NCBI RefSeq assembly: GCF_042477335.2
Contig: NC_091254.1
Coordinates: forward strand, 100,217,001 to 100,281,000
Reading direction: 5' to 3'
Length of the DNA: 64,000 bases
Source of the DNA: Ovis canadensis
Lineage: Eukaryota; Chordata; Mammalia; Artiodactyla; Bovidae
Under the pieces are notes generated by a model, which saw nothing but the letters and a program-made list of their open reading frames with translations, did no database searches and was not told the DNA's origin. Position numbers and translations under genes: made by a program. Shown piece after piece: positions 36,110-46,639 of the stretch. Position 1 is the first letter of the stretch, and every line of letters starts with the position of its first letter.

Positions 36110-37537
36110 GTTCAGTTCAGTTCAGTTCAGTCGCTCAGTCGTGTCCGACTCTTTGCGACCCCATGAATCACAGCACGCCAGGCCTCCCTGTCCATCACCA
36201 TCTCCCGGAGTTCACTCAGACTCACGTCCATCGAGTCCGTGATGCCATCCAGCCATCTCATCCTTGGTCGTCCCCTTCTCCTCCTGCTCCCAGTCCCTCC
36301 CAGCATCAGAGTCTTTTCCAATGAGTCAACTCTTCGCATGAGGTGGCCACAGTACTGGAGTTTCAGCTTTAGCATCATTCTTTCCAAAGAAATCCCAGGG
36401 CTGATCTCCTTCAGAATGGACTGGTTGGATCTCCTTGCAGTCCAAGGGACTCTCAAGAGTCTTCTCCAACACCACAGTTCAAAAGCATCAATTCTTCAGT
36501 GCTCAGCTTTCTTCACAGTTCAACTCTCACATCCATACATGACCCCTGGAAAAACCATAGCCTTGACTAGACAGACTAGACAGGCAAAGTAATGTCTCTG
36601 CTTTTCAGTATGCTATCTAGGTTGGTCACAACTTTTCTTCCAAGGAGTAAGAGTCTTTTAATTTCATGGCTGCAGTCACCATCTGCAGTGATTTTGGAGC
36701 CCACCCCCAAAATACACTGGTTCCATCTATTTCCCATGAAGTGATGGGACCGGATGCCATGATCTTCGTTTTCTGAATGTTGAGCTTTAAGCCAACTTTT
36801 TCACTCTCCTCTTTCACTTTCATCAAGAGGCTTTTTAGCTCCTCTTCACTTTCTGCCATAAGGGTGGTGTCATCTGCATATCTGAGGTTATTGATATTTC
36901 TCCCAGCAATCTTGATTCCAGCTTGTGTTTCTTCCAGTCCAGCATTTCTCATGATGTACTCTGCATAGAAGTTAAATAAGCAGGGTGACAATATACAGCC
37001 TTGACGTACTCCTTTTCCTATTTGGAACCAGTCTGTTGTTCCATGTCCAGTTCTAACTGTTTCTTCCTGACCTGCATACAGGTTTCTCAAGAGGCAGGTC
37101 AGGTGGTCTGGTATTCCCATCTCTTTCAGAATTTTCCACAGTTTATTGTGATCCACACAGTCAAAGGCTTTGGCATAGTCAATAAAGCAGAAATAGATGT
37201 TTTTTCTGGAACTCTCTTGCTTTTTCCACGATCCAGTGGATGTTGGCAATTTAATCTCTGGTTCCTCTGCCTTTTCTAAAACCAGCTTGAACATCAGGGA
37301 GTTCACAGTTTACGTATTGCTGAAGCCTGGCTTGGAGAATTTTGAGCATTACTTTACTAGCGTGTGAGATGAGTGCAATTGTGCCGTAGTTTGAGCATTC
37401 TTTTGCATTCCCTTTCTTTGGAACTGGAATGAAAACTGACCTTTTCCAGTCCTGTGGCCACTGCTGAGTTTTCCAAATGTGCTGTCATATTGAGTGCAGC
37501 ACTTTCACAGCATCATCTTTCAGGATTTGAAACAGTG
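36110..37537 (-). mobile_element. BovB LINE, reverse transcriptase to 3' tail
   Basis: The longest 3' copy in the window (1.43 kb). The right end is in the reverse-transcriptase fingers/palm; the left end is the tail, seen here as TTCAGTTCAGTTCAG at 36110-36130. A 226-codon open piece (36626-37306) reads FIDYAKAFDCVDHNKLWKIL, KGVRQGCILSPCLFNFYAEY and NNLRYADDTTLMAESEEEL, covering RT motifs with the FIDYAKAFD and YADD catalytic aspartates. A frame change near 36690 separates it from the C-terminal coding part. It is 5'-truncated, with no endonuclease. Confidence 0.95.
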
Positions 37538-37828
37538 GGGGAAGCTTGAACGAGCAGAGCCTGGCCTCGGCCCGGGGAGTGCAGACGGGCGTGCTTTCTG
37601 TGCTTGGTAAGTCGGTCAAGGTGCTGAGTCACAGACGTGAGTTTTCACTCTGGCTCATTCATCTGTGGTCTGAGCTACACGTTTCCTCTTCTAAAAAATG
37701 TGATTATTGACTAGATGAAGTGAACGTTGGCTTTAACCTTGTAAGTCAAAAAAAGATTATTTTATTTTATTATGAAAATATTGAAAGACACAGTGTCACT
37801 TACTTTTTAAAACCAGCCTTACCTATTT
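37538..37828. other. Unique intergenic DNA
   Basis: No gene or repeat recognised. Confidence 0.4.
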
Positions 37829-38090
37829 TGTGGAGAAGGCGATGGCACCCCACTCCAGTACTCTTGCCTGGACGGAGGAGCCTGGTAGGCTGCAGTCCAT
37901 GGGGTCGCCAAGAGTCGGACACGACTGAGCGACTTCACTTTCACTTTTCACTTTCATACATTGGAGAATGAAATGGCAGCCCACTCCAGTGCTCTTGCCT
38001 GGAGAGTCCCAGGGACGGGGGGAGCCTGGTGGGCTGCCGTCTATGGGTCGCACAGAGTCGGACACGCCTGAAGCGACTTGGCAGTCACCT
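37829..38090 (+). mobile_element. BOV-A2 SINE, dimeric
   Basis: Two BovB-derived monomers in tandem, starting GGAGAAGGCGATGGCACCCC (37829) and TTGGAGAATGAAATGGCAGC (37961), joined by a CTTTCACTTTTCACTTTCA linker. Low divergence suggests a young insertion, though the first monomer lacks a segment. Confidence 0.9.
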
Positions 38091-38794
38091 ATTTTGGGAG
38101 CTCCCTGTTTCTCACACAGTTAACCACGTATGCACACGTATGCACACGCATCTACAGTTTCGGTCTTGCTCGTGCACTAGTGTTCCGACTTTCTCCAGAT
38201 AAGGTGTTCACACGTGTCTTTACAGACGGACACGTTACCAGTTGTCCGTGATAATGAGCCATAAGGTGGGCCTTGCGCTGCCTGTTGCTCTGGACACTTG
38301 GGTGGCTTTCTGTTTGCAAACGTGCGGCTCTGTCATTTGTCCCCTGTCGCTTCCTTATGGGGTGTGACGTGTCGAGAGGTTTGATGTGTGATGAGTTTTC
38401 ACATCCCTCCTCACATCTTGCCAGCTTGCCTTCCCAGAGCGGGAAGGAGGCCCACTGTCCCAGCGTCTCCTGCCACACACTGCCCCTCAGTTCCTGGCCC
38501 CAAGTCCTCGGTTTAAACCGTTGACCGGAAGTAGAGCAGTGCCCGGCTTCTTGTGCATTTCCAGGGTCGCAGGCAACAATCCCGAGCTCATCGTGGGGTT
38601 CCTCTGTAGGACCTGGTCCTCCCTGCACAGGCTGCTGTGTGTGCCCCTGGAATTTTTCACGTCAGCCCTTTGTGATCAGGGATGACCCAGCACCCTCCCC
38701 TCAGTGCAGGCTCGCCAGGCTGGAGCAAGACCTACCTTCTGGGTGAGAACACCACTGGCGGGGGACTGGGAAGAGTTACATCATCTTCATTAGT
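38091..38794. other. Intergenic DNA, possibly old L1 at left
   Basis: 38160-38330 has a weak look of antisense L1 3' sequence. No gene supported. Confidence 0.35.
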
Positions 38795-38998
38795 GCATGA
38801 GTTATTCACTGGTGTCAGGCTCTTCATGGCCCCATGGACTAGCCCACCGAGCTCCTCTGTCCGTGGGATTCTCCTGGCAAGAACACTGGAGTGGGCTGCC
38901 ATTTCCTTCTCCAGGGGATCTTCCCGACCCAGGGATCAAACCTGGGTCTCTCACGTGACAGGCACTACTTCACCACTCGAGCCACCAGGAAAGCGCAA
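38795..38998 (-). mobile_element. Bov-tA SINE
   Basis: Minus-strand: TCCGTGGGATTCTCCTGGCA, GGGGATCTTCCCGACCCAGG, and the head end GAGCCACCAGGAAAGCGC. Confidence 0.87.
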
Positions 38999-39049
38999 TT
39001 ATCTCATCATGTTTTTAGCTAAAACAGTCTCGTACACAAGGCACCGCCC

Positions 39050-39990
39050 AGCGCAAACCGCAGCGGGGCCGAGAAGCTCACTCGGAGCTGCTTGCGCGCT
39101 TGCTCTCGCTCGCCTCTGGATGCGGCCCTGCGTCACTTCCCACGGCTGGTCCTGCTGGCCCCTGGCCCGCGACGTCAGCGAGGGCAGGCGCCGGCCCGCG
39201 CCTGGGCGCTGTGCGCAGCACCCGCCGAGACTGCTCTGGGCGCGTGTTTGAGCTGCTCCGAGTGGCCTTCATACACAGAGCCGTGCCCAGCAAATTTCCT
39301 TCTAGAGCTCTTAAAACGGGCTTGGAGGCTTTTCTTAAGATTTGTCTGGAAACAGTTATGTAATTTCAGCCTATGTTATGCAGTCAGGTTCGGAACATCT
39401 TATCAAACTTGCTCTGAGGGTTGGTAGCTGGGTTCTCCGGAGGCGAGTTACTAGCGTGCGGGAACAAGCGGCCTCTTTCACGGCCCCGTGTGGCCACCCC
39501 TGTGAGCAACGAAGGGCTAATTCTCAGGTGGATGTGGCAGGATTAGGCCTCCTAATTCCCTCGGGACACTGGGCCCTTTGTTCCCGTGGCTGCCCTGCTG
39601 TCGTGAGCCACACACCCTGACCCTGAGCGGCCCCGCGGTCACACACGCCCTTCACCCCGAGCGGCTCCATCCGCAGGGCCGCCGCCTGCTGTGCCGGAGG
39701 TGTCGCCGGGCGGGAGGCTGGGGCCACTGCCCTGCCGCAGCTGGGCCGGGCTGCGGGCACCAAGGTGGGCCCAGGTCCGCCCCGGCGCCTCTGATCGGGA
39801 ACCGGGAACCGAGGAGGCAGCAGCCGGCTATCCAGGGAGAGGCGGGGCGGGCTCTGCGTCGGTGGAGAGGCCGCCGCCTGCAGGGACCCGCCTGACCGCG
39901 GCGTTGGCGCCTCAAGCCCCGAGCAAGCGGCAGCTTCCGGGGAAGCTGCTCTCGCCGGGGAGCCTGCGGTCACCATGCCGCGCTGCTTCT
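39050..39990. promoter_or_regulatory. Orphan CpG-rich segment (possible CpG island pair)
   Basis: Two CpG-dense blocks, 39055-39260 and about 39600-39990, flank a less CpG-rich middle. The right block has a GC-box-like GAGGCGGGGCGGGC near 39840. Unlike the surrounding GC-rich DNA, CpG is not depleted here, as in an unmethylated promoter. I see no coding exon next to it; it could belong to a long non-coding RNA or an unannotated 5' exon, or be an intergenic island. Direction unknown. Confidence 0.5.
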
Positions 39991-40499
39991 GTGTGTTCTT
40001 GCCCTCTCCTCCAGGAGGCGAGACTAACCCGGGAACAGAGGGGAGCCGCAGGCCTCGGCAAAGCTCCCTGTCCCCTGGGCTTCCCTTCAGCCGCACCGCT
40101 GCCCTCCGTCGCCAGTGTGGGCCCGTCCTTGACATCCGTGTAGACTGTCCGCCGTCAGCTCAGGGCCAGTTCTCAGCTGAATCTGCTCCCGACCACAGGG
40201 ATCCCTTGCTGGGTTCGAAAGATCCTTAAACTTGCAGTGCTGGTCATCTGCGCATCTCACAGCCCTTAGGACCTTGTGCCTTGTGCCAAGGCTGCCAGCA
40301 GACAGGTCATCTCTACTGGCTGGCCTGAGCCGCAGGCCGTCTGTTTTTGCGTTTCCTGCGGAATATATTGTGGACAACAGGCATTGTTACGTGGATGAGT
40401 CAATAGTTGCTCTCTGAATGTTGCATTGACCATACATGTGACTGACTGTGAATTCATTCACTGAATTGATAACTGTTTGATGAACAAACATCTGTTAAA
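39991..40499. other. Unique intergenic DNA
   Basis: No gene recognised between the CpG-rich segment and the L1 block. Confidence 0.4.
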
Positions 40500-41032
40500 G
40501 AGATGAAGAGTATTATTCCCTTTCAATAATAGAAGGAACACTGGAAAGAGGGCCAAGAAAGAAACAGAGGACCACACTTTCAACCAGCTGGACCAGACCA
40601 CAGGCGCCCTCAGAGAACCAGGAGACACACAGGCCGCAGGTGAGACGGTCCCCAGGAGAGACACAGGCCGCAGGTGAGACGGTCCCCAGGGGAGACACAG
40701 GCCGCAGGTGAGACGGTCCCCAGGAGACACAGGCCGCAGGTGAGACGGTCCCCAGGAGAGACAGGCCGCACGTGAGACGGTCCCCAGGGGAGACACAGGC
40801 CGCAGGTGAGACGGTCCGCAGGAGAGACACGTCAGGCCCCAAGACGATTCTCAGGACGTTTTGAAACATTGAGCTCACACACACTACCTTCTCTGGTCAC
40901 AATGGAATGAAACTGTAAATCAACAACAGAGGAAACAGGAATATTTGCAAACACATAGGAAGTGAATAACGTGAACAGTCAATGCATCGAAGAAGAAGCC
41001 ATGAGGGAAACTGGAAATCCCTCTGAGAAGAT
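40500..41032 (+). mobile_element. L1 LINE, ORF2 fragment containing a minisatellite
   Basis: Plus-strand L1 ORF2: CTTTCAACCAGCTGGACCAG before, and CTCTGGTCACAATGGAATGA after, the array at 40619-40832; both are diverged L1 ORF2 segments that are close together in intact L1. The element continues after a BovB insertion at 41033. Confidence 0.75.
40619..40832. repeat. Minisatellite inside L1, 32-34 bp unit, six copies
   Basis: Copies start at 40631, 40665, 40699, 40731, 40763 and 40797 with core AGGCCGCAGGTGAGACGGTC followed by CCCAGG. Nearly identical units; length differs by 2 bp through loss or gain of GA or CA. Confidence 0.92.
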
Positions 41033-41272
41033 ACCTGTTGCCCAGTCACTCAGTCATGTCAGACCGTTGGCAACCCCGTGGACTGCAGAACGCCAGGCTT
41101 CCCTGTCCTTCATTATCTCCTGGAGTTTCTCAAACTCATGTCCACTGAGTCAGTGATGCTATTCAACCATCTCATTCTCTTTTTCCCCTTCTCCTCCTGC
41201 CCTCAACCTTTCCCAGCATCAGGGTCTTTTCCAAGGAGTCAGCGTTTTGCATCAGGTGGCCAAAGTATTGGA
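41033..41272 (-). mobile_element. BovB LINE 3' fragment inserted in L1
   Basis: Antisense BovB: TTGCCCAGTCACTCAGTCAT to CATCAGGTGGCCAAAGTATT. It splits a plus-strand L1. Confidence 0.9.
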
Positions 41273-41520
41273 AAGGAAATACTTAGACAAGAATTGGAAG
41301 GGAAACACAATATGTCTGAGCTTAAGGGGCGCAGCAGTGACAGTGCTCAGAGGGAAATTCATTAGCTGCAAACACCTACGCTGAGAAAGTACGGCTATTT
41401 CAGAAGAAACTCCATGTTCATTGAAACATATTTAAAACACCCAACACATGAAAACCTTTTAAATGCTTCTCATTAGATGGACGGATAAAGGAATGCGGCG
41501 TATGTGTGTGTGTATTTAGA
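41273..41520 (+). mobile_element. L1 LINE, continuation
   Basis: GGAAACACAATATGTCTGAG and GCTCAGAGGGAAATTCATTA continue L1 ORF2 after the BovB insertion; from about 41400 the sequence jumps to a later L1 region (TTAGATGGACGGATAAAGGA), implying an internal deletion. Confidence 0.7.
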
Positions 41521-41934
41521 CAGCTGTTCCTTGACTTACAGTGGGGATTGTGTCCCAGTAAACCTATCATGAATGAAAATATTTAAGTCAAAAATGCATT
41601 TAATACACCTCAAACATGCTCAGGACACTAAAGTCTATTTCATAACAAAGTGTTGAAGAGTTCACATGATTTATTGAACACCGTACTGAAAGTGAAAATC
41701 AGAGTGGCCGTCTGTACAGGGTGACTGCAAGTGTGCAGGCCATTTGCCCTTGTGACCTCGGGGAAATGGGGCGTCCGCCCCTGCCCAGCATCAAGAGCCC
41801 ACCATCGCCAGCCCAGAGAAGGTCAGACTCAAAACTCAGAGAGCAGTTTCCACTGGACATGCAAGCAGTGCCGCTGTGTGAACCCGAGAGCAGTGCGCTC
41901 AGTGAGAGGGCTTAGACACGAATGTCACAAGGCG
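41521..41934. mobile_element. Ancient DNA-transposon-like repeat
   Basis: TTCCTTGACTTACAGTGGGG, AAAATGCATTTAATACACCT and TTGAACACCGTACTGAAAGT match an old mammalian interspersed repeat I know from many genomes and believe to be a non-autonomous DNA transposon. I cannot name the family. It lies between two parts of a plus-strand L1, so it probably inserted into it. Confidence 0.45.
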
Positions 41935-42149
41935 CAAGCTTCCTTTTACATGAAACGTCCAGAGGCGGAAAGACCTTAGAGATGGACGCAGCCTGGTGGT
42001 CCCTGGGGCTGGCAAGTGGGAGGCGCAGGGGTTACTTAATGGTTTGGGGGTATTTTTCTGGGGTGAACATTTTGAAAAAATTTTAGAACCAGAGAGAAGT
42101 GGAGAGAAGTAGTGGCTATAGACATTGAAAATGCACCAAATGCTACTGG
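41935..42149 (+). mobile_element. L1 LINE, 3' region
   Basis: ACATGAAACGTCCAGAGGCG and TTTTTCTGGGGTGAACATTT are diverged L1 3'-end segments on the plus strand. Interrupted by BovB at 42150. Confidence 0.65.
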
Positions 42150-42486
42150 ATTATGGACTGCAGGAGGCCCAGCCAGTCCAGCCTAGAGGAGACCAGCCCT
42201 GGATGTTCATTGGAAGGACTGATGGTAAAGCTGAAACTCCAATACTCTGGCCACCTCATGTGAAGAGTTGACTCATTGGAAAAGACTTCGATGCTGGGAG
42301 GGATTTGGGGCAGGAGGAGAAGGGGACGACAGAGGATAAGATGGCTGAGTGGCATCACTGACTCGATGGACATGAGTCTGAGTGAACTCTGGGAGTTGGT
42401 GATGGACAAGGAGGCGTGGTGTGCTGCGATTCATGGGGTCGCAAAGAGTCGGACACGACTGAGCGACTGAACTGAACTGAACTGAT
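42150..42486 (+). mobile_element. BovB LINE 3' fragment inserted in L1
   Basis: 5'-truncated BovB from GGACTGCAGGAGGCCCAGCC to a GAACTGAACTGA tail at about 42470-42485. Well preserved 3' end. Confidence 0.92.
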
Positions 42487-42545
42487 ACACTTTAAAGTAG
42501 TTAATTGTGTGCTAGGTACATTTTACATCAGTAAAATACATGTGA
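42487..42545 (+). mobile_element. L1 LINE, 3' terminal piece
   Basis: ACACTTTAAAGTAGTTAATT and TACATTTTACATCAGTAAAA are the typical end of old L1 3' untranslated regions, completing the L1 split by the BovB before it. Confidence 0.75.
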
Positions 42546-43252
42546 AAGAGAGTTGTATTTCTGAGCAAGCCCATCCTCTCACTGTGGCAGTTACTGAGGT
42601 TTTCAGTTAACAGATAAAATCTGGTTTGGCCCTCGCTCTTGTTTTGCTGCCATGTCAGGGTCTTTGGGGACCAGATCGGCCCAGAGGCTGAGGCTCTTGC
42701 AGACGCTGCCTGTGGAATCTGCTCCTACGAGTCTGAAGAGCACATGGATTCTCCCCAGGAGTTGCCTCTGAGCCTCCGGCCTCCTGGGACATGGTCAGAG
42801 CAAGGTCAGAGCTCACTCTGCTTCACCTGGCCGTCGTGGCTGGTGACTGCTGCACTCTCTGCACCTGTGGGGTGACCGTCCCCTGGGGCTTCACTCAAGA
42901 AGGGGGCTCTGAGTCCTTGAGTGGGCCTCAGAGGCATCATGGGCAGCCTGCCATGCAGGCCGAAGGGTGGGGCAAGGGCTCTGGCCTACCAGAGGCTCGG
43001 CAGGAAACCACCAGCTTTCTCCAGACTCCAGTCCCTCCGCCCCACCTGCCTGCACCCTTCCCTTCCTTTCCCTTCCCTTCTCAGGGTTGGGTTTCTTGAA
43101 TCTGGAGTTAAGCTCCAGGACAAGAGCTGGGCATTCTCTCCCAGACCCCCTCCTACTCCACCCCCAGCAATCCGGCTTGGAGGAAGCCCTCCATCCCGTG
43201 ACAGGTGGCCCTCTTGTGCAGGGTGGTCGCCCGCTTGTTGGGGGTGCATTCG
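42546..43252. other. Unique intergenic DNA
   Basis: No gene recognised. A CCTTCC/CCCTTCC pyrimidine run lies at about 43056-43082. Confidence 0.4.
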
Positions 43253-43531
43253 TACCGGGGAGCACTCATTGGGCGGGAGCACTCATGCTGGGGAGCACTC
43301 ACTGGGGAGCACTAATTCTGGGCTGCACTAATTCTGGGCTGCACTTGTCGTGGGGGAGCACTCATGCTGGGGAGCACTAGTTGGGGGAGGACTCATGCTG
43401 GGCCACACTTTGTGGGGGAGCACTCATTGGGGAGCACTCACTGGGGAGCACTAATGCTGGGCTGTGCTAGTGGGGGAGCACTCACTGGGGAGCACTCATG
43501 CTGGGGAGCACTCCTTGGGGAGCACTCCTGC
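43253..43531. repeat. Minisatellite, GGGGAGCACTCA type
   Basis: About 18 irregular copies, most 13-16 bp with some longer spacers, with core GGGGAGCACTCATGCT; variants include GGGCTGCACTAATTCT. Degenerate and not coding. Confidence 0.85.
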
Positions 43532-44756
43532 CCGGTGGCTGTCCCTGCTTCAGTGAGACCGCAGCAACCATGGGATGACTAAGGAGATTCAGTCACGTCT
43601 GTGTTTGCCAGAGTTTCCAGTCCCTGAGGCCAAGCTCACCACCACATGCTGACCCCAGCCAAGCAGACCTGGGCGCCAGCCCTCGGCCCTCTGTCCTCAT
43701 TTCTGGTGGGCAGCGGCCTTCCACGCCCAACACGCGGCCACTTCCAAGCCCAGCTTTGTCAGCATCCCAGGCTGGGTCCCCAGCGAGCATCCTGGAGACT
43801 GACCCCTGGCCTGGGCGGCCCTTGGCATGTCCACACAGACCCCCTCTTCCTGGTAAAAGGATGTCTGACTGCGGTAGAACCCACAAGACCCTGGAGGCCC
43901 CGGAACAGGAGGCACCGCGTTCCTCCAGCTGTTGTGAAAGCCTCGCTCCAAATGTGGCCCAGCAGTCAGAGTAAAAGTGGAATTTCTGTGTATCCTCTTA
44001 CTCGCTGACCATGTGTCTCGTCTTCCCAGCCAGAAGGCCTCATGGAACGGCATCCCGGGCAGACCGCAGGGAGGAAGGTCACATCCCTGACCTGTGGGGG
44101 GGGCTTCCACGGGCTTGTTCAAGGGACTGAGCCGGGGAGGGGGTTCATCAGGCAGGGGGAGTGGCCTGGGCCAGGGTGCCATCCATCTGGGGGTGGGGGT
44201 CCCGCTGAGTGAGAACAGAGGCTGGAGCTGAGGGTGGAGCCTGGAGCCGAGTCCCCAGGAGGAGGGGGACCGGGGGGTGGAGGCCAGGGGGACCGGGCAG
44301 GCTCTGGGCCTCCACGCCTGTGACGGACACAGACAGCCTGTGCACCCCCAAGGGTCGTGACCCCAGGATGTGGTTATGAGCTCCACTCCTGCCTTCCTTG
44401 GGAGCCCCAACGCCCAGCTGACCCTTGAGGGCCCCAGGTCCACTTTGCTCTGGGACCTCTGGTGCTGGTGCTGACTGTCACGCCCCTGGGTCACCGTGCC
44501 CCACTGTTCTGTCCAGGAAGGAAAAGGGCCCGAGGCCAAGGAGACGGCTGTGTTTGATTAGGGAGATGTCCAGAGCCCTACCTTGGGAGGCCGGGGTTTG
44601 GGCCAAGATCAGAAGAATCTAAGCCCTGGCCACACTAGTTGGGTGGAGGGGCTCCAGCAGGCAGCGCCAGCAGCAGCGTCTCAGCCAAGAGAGACGTTCA
44701 GTCCTCCCGGACTGCAGAGATGCTTGGGGCCCTGGCCAGCAGGCCCTGCTCCCCTA
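43532..44756. other. GC-rich unique intergenic DNA
   Basis: The long minus-strand open frame at 43697-44539 has no domain and overlaps plus-strand frames; I do not call it a gene. Confidence 0.45.
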
Positions 44757-45010
44757 ATCAGTGGTCAATCTAAAAAAGAGGTGGAAAATTTTATCTGAGC
44801 CAACCTGAGGATTATAACTCAGCAGACAGTCTTTCAGAATCTCTGAGGACATTCTGCCCCTCAGAGGTCAAAGTACAGCTAGATAAGTGAGGCAAAGGGT
44901 CTTGCGTCAAAGTCACATATTAACGATTCACATCGTCCAGCAAGGCGAGTGGTGGGTCGTTGCAACTCCTTACAGGATTGGGAAAGAAATGTCATCTCCT
45001 AAAGAGTCAC
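44757..45010. mobile_element. Probable ruminant interspersed repeat (LTR-like fossil)
   Basis: AAAAAAGAGGTGGAAAATTT, AACCTGAGGATTATAACTCA and GGAAAGAAATGTCATCTCCT match a repeat I recall from artiodactyl sequence, probably an LTR. Family, orientation and ends are uncertain. Old and partial. Confidence 0.3.
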
Positions 45011-45077
45011 CTCGCGAGTGCCCGGAGGAGACCTGCTTTCCTTCCTGGGGGCAGGCAGGCCCTTCTGCATCTCCACC

Positions 45078-45190
45078 TCGCTGTCCGCATCTCGTCCTCC
45101 CTGCCGTCCGCCCCCTGCCGTCCCGCCATCCGCCTCCCTGTCCGCCTCCCCGTCCGCCTCCCTGTCCGCCTCCCCGTCTGCATCCCATCT
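45078..45190. repeat. Short minisatellite, 12-bp CCGCCTCCCTGT unit
   Basis: Alternating CCGCCTCCCTGT and CCGCCTCCCCGT units, about eight copies including degenerate ones. Strongly C-rich on the plus strand. Confidence 0.8.
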
Positions 45191-45234
45191 GCCTCCCTTC
45201 CGCCCTGCCACCCCCTCTAGGAAATTTGTTAATT

Positions 45235-45860
45235 TCATGTGAATTTTTGTATTAAATTTTTTTGGAATGAGGCAAGAGTTTTAAGGGACTTTCTTTGTTT
45301 TATTGCAGATGAACATCCAGGTGACCCAGAGTCATTTCTGGAAAGAGTATTTTTTCCCCCTTGAATTGCATCAGCACCTTTGTCAAGCCAGCTGACTGCA
45401 CCTGAGCAGGTCTGTTTCTGGAATCTACTCTTTGCAGTTCATCTGTTGGTCTGTTATAGCCATGATATATCACTCTTGATCAGCGTTACTTGAAATGATC
45501 TTGGAATCATGCAGTAGAAATTCTCCACCCTTGTTCGTTTCCCTGCTTGCTCTGGATAAGTCCTATACATTTCTATACAAATTTTAGAATTAGCTTGAAT
45601 GCTCATTTCTACTGAAACCATTTTAGGGGTTTGACTGGGACTGTGCTGATTCTGCAGGTTGGCTGGGGGGGATCGGCCTCTTGATGATTCTGACAATACA
45701 GAGGCTCCACTCCGTGGCCTCAGTGTTCCTTTATTCACCTGGCTCTCATTTAATATCTCTCAGCAATGTCTCTGCACTCTACGCCTATGGGTCTTGTGTG
45801 TGCCTTTTGTCAGGTTTATTTCTAAGCATCGATGTGTCTAGTTTTGTCCTTTGAACGAGT
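45235..45860 (-). mobile_element. L1 LINE fragment
   Basis: Antisense L1: AGTTCATCTGTTGGTCTGTT, CAAATTTTAGAATTAGCTTG and TCAGGTTTATTTCTAAGCAT are diverged antisense L1 segments. No coding capacity left. Confidence 0.7.
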
Positions 45861-46429
45861 TGCCGCTTCATAAGATGCTGCGCAGGGGTGCCGAGAGGTC
45901 CCACACACCCGCTGCTGGGTGTCCGCAGGTGGTGGGAGCTTACTTGACAAGAGTAACTGTTCAAAACCAGGAGCTTTATGTAGTTAGCACTGTTAACTAG
46001 ACTAGTTAGTACAGGTAACACCAGTAACTATACCAGTTAGCACCGTTAACTGGACTAGTTAGCACAGGCAACACCATTAAATAGACTAGTCGACGCGGTT
46101 GCTAGGCTATTTAGGACAGTCAGCACCGTTAACCAGACCGGCTAGCACAGCCCGCACAGCTGCGAGACTACGGGGCTCACGGGGCCGCCGGCCTTGGCAG
46201 GGTCGCGCTCCTTTGGGGTGTCTCGTGCAGGGACCCCACGACGTGTGGACCCTGAAGCCGTGTTCAGGACGTGAAGCTTACATCCCCGCAGAGGACTCTT
46301 CATGTTGTTCTCCCCAGCCCTTGGCTTCTCCTCCATCACGATGATCAGTCATTTCAGGAGCAGAGCGTAACTGCAGTGCACTGGTTCCAGGATGGGCCAG
46401 GGCTTGTCTAACCACGGAGGACACGCAGG
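45861..46429. other. Unique DNA containing a degenerate tandem repeat
   Basis: The only structure is the degenerate repeat at 45985-46150 listed separately. No gene supported. Confidence 0.4.
45985..46150. repeat. Degenerate tandem repeat, AGTTAGCAC / GTTAACTAGAC type
   Basis: About four diverged units of roughly 40-50 bp built on GTTAGCACCGTTAACTGGAC followed by TAGTTAGCACAGG and a CAACACC segment. Spacing and sequence vary, so this is an old or fast-decaying array. Confidence 0.7.
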
Positions 46430-46590
46430 TGTTTCTGGGCTGTAGCTGTCACAGGTAAGGCTGCTGTGAACGTTTGAGTATAGACTTTTTTGTGAATGCA
46501 AATTTTTGTTTCTCCAGGATAACCCCGGAGAGCAGTTGTGGGTTGTATGGTAGATATATATTTAACTTTTTAAGGAAACTTTGAGACAAA
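46430..46590 (-). mobile_element. L1 LINE, 3' region fragment
   Basis: Antisense L1: AAGGCTGCTGTGAACGTTTG and GTGGGTTGTATGGTAGATAT. Opposite in strand to the L1 piece that follows at 46640. Confidence 0.6.
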
Positions 46591-46639
46591 CAGAATGGAT
46601 GGAGGTGAGTCAAATGTGGCGGGGGAGGGCGGGGGCGGG

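Noticed and set aside
35372-36166. Long Pro/Cys/Ser/Thr-rich open frames on both strands
   Set aside because: They translate the CTGTCCACCCAG minisatellite.
43697-44539. A 280-codon minus-strand open frame
   Set aside because: GC-rich, low-complexity, overlapped by plus-strand frames, with no splice or promoter support.
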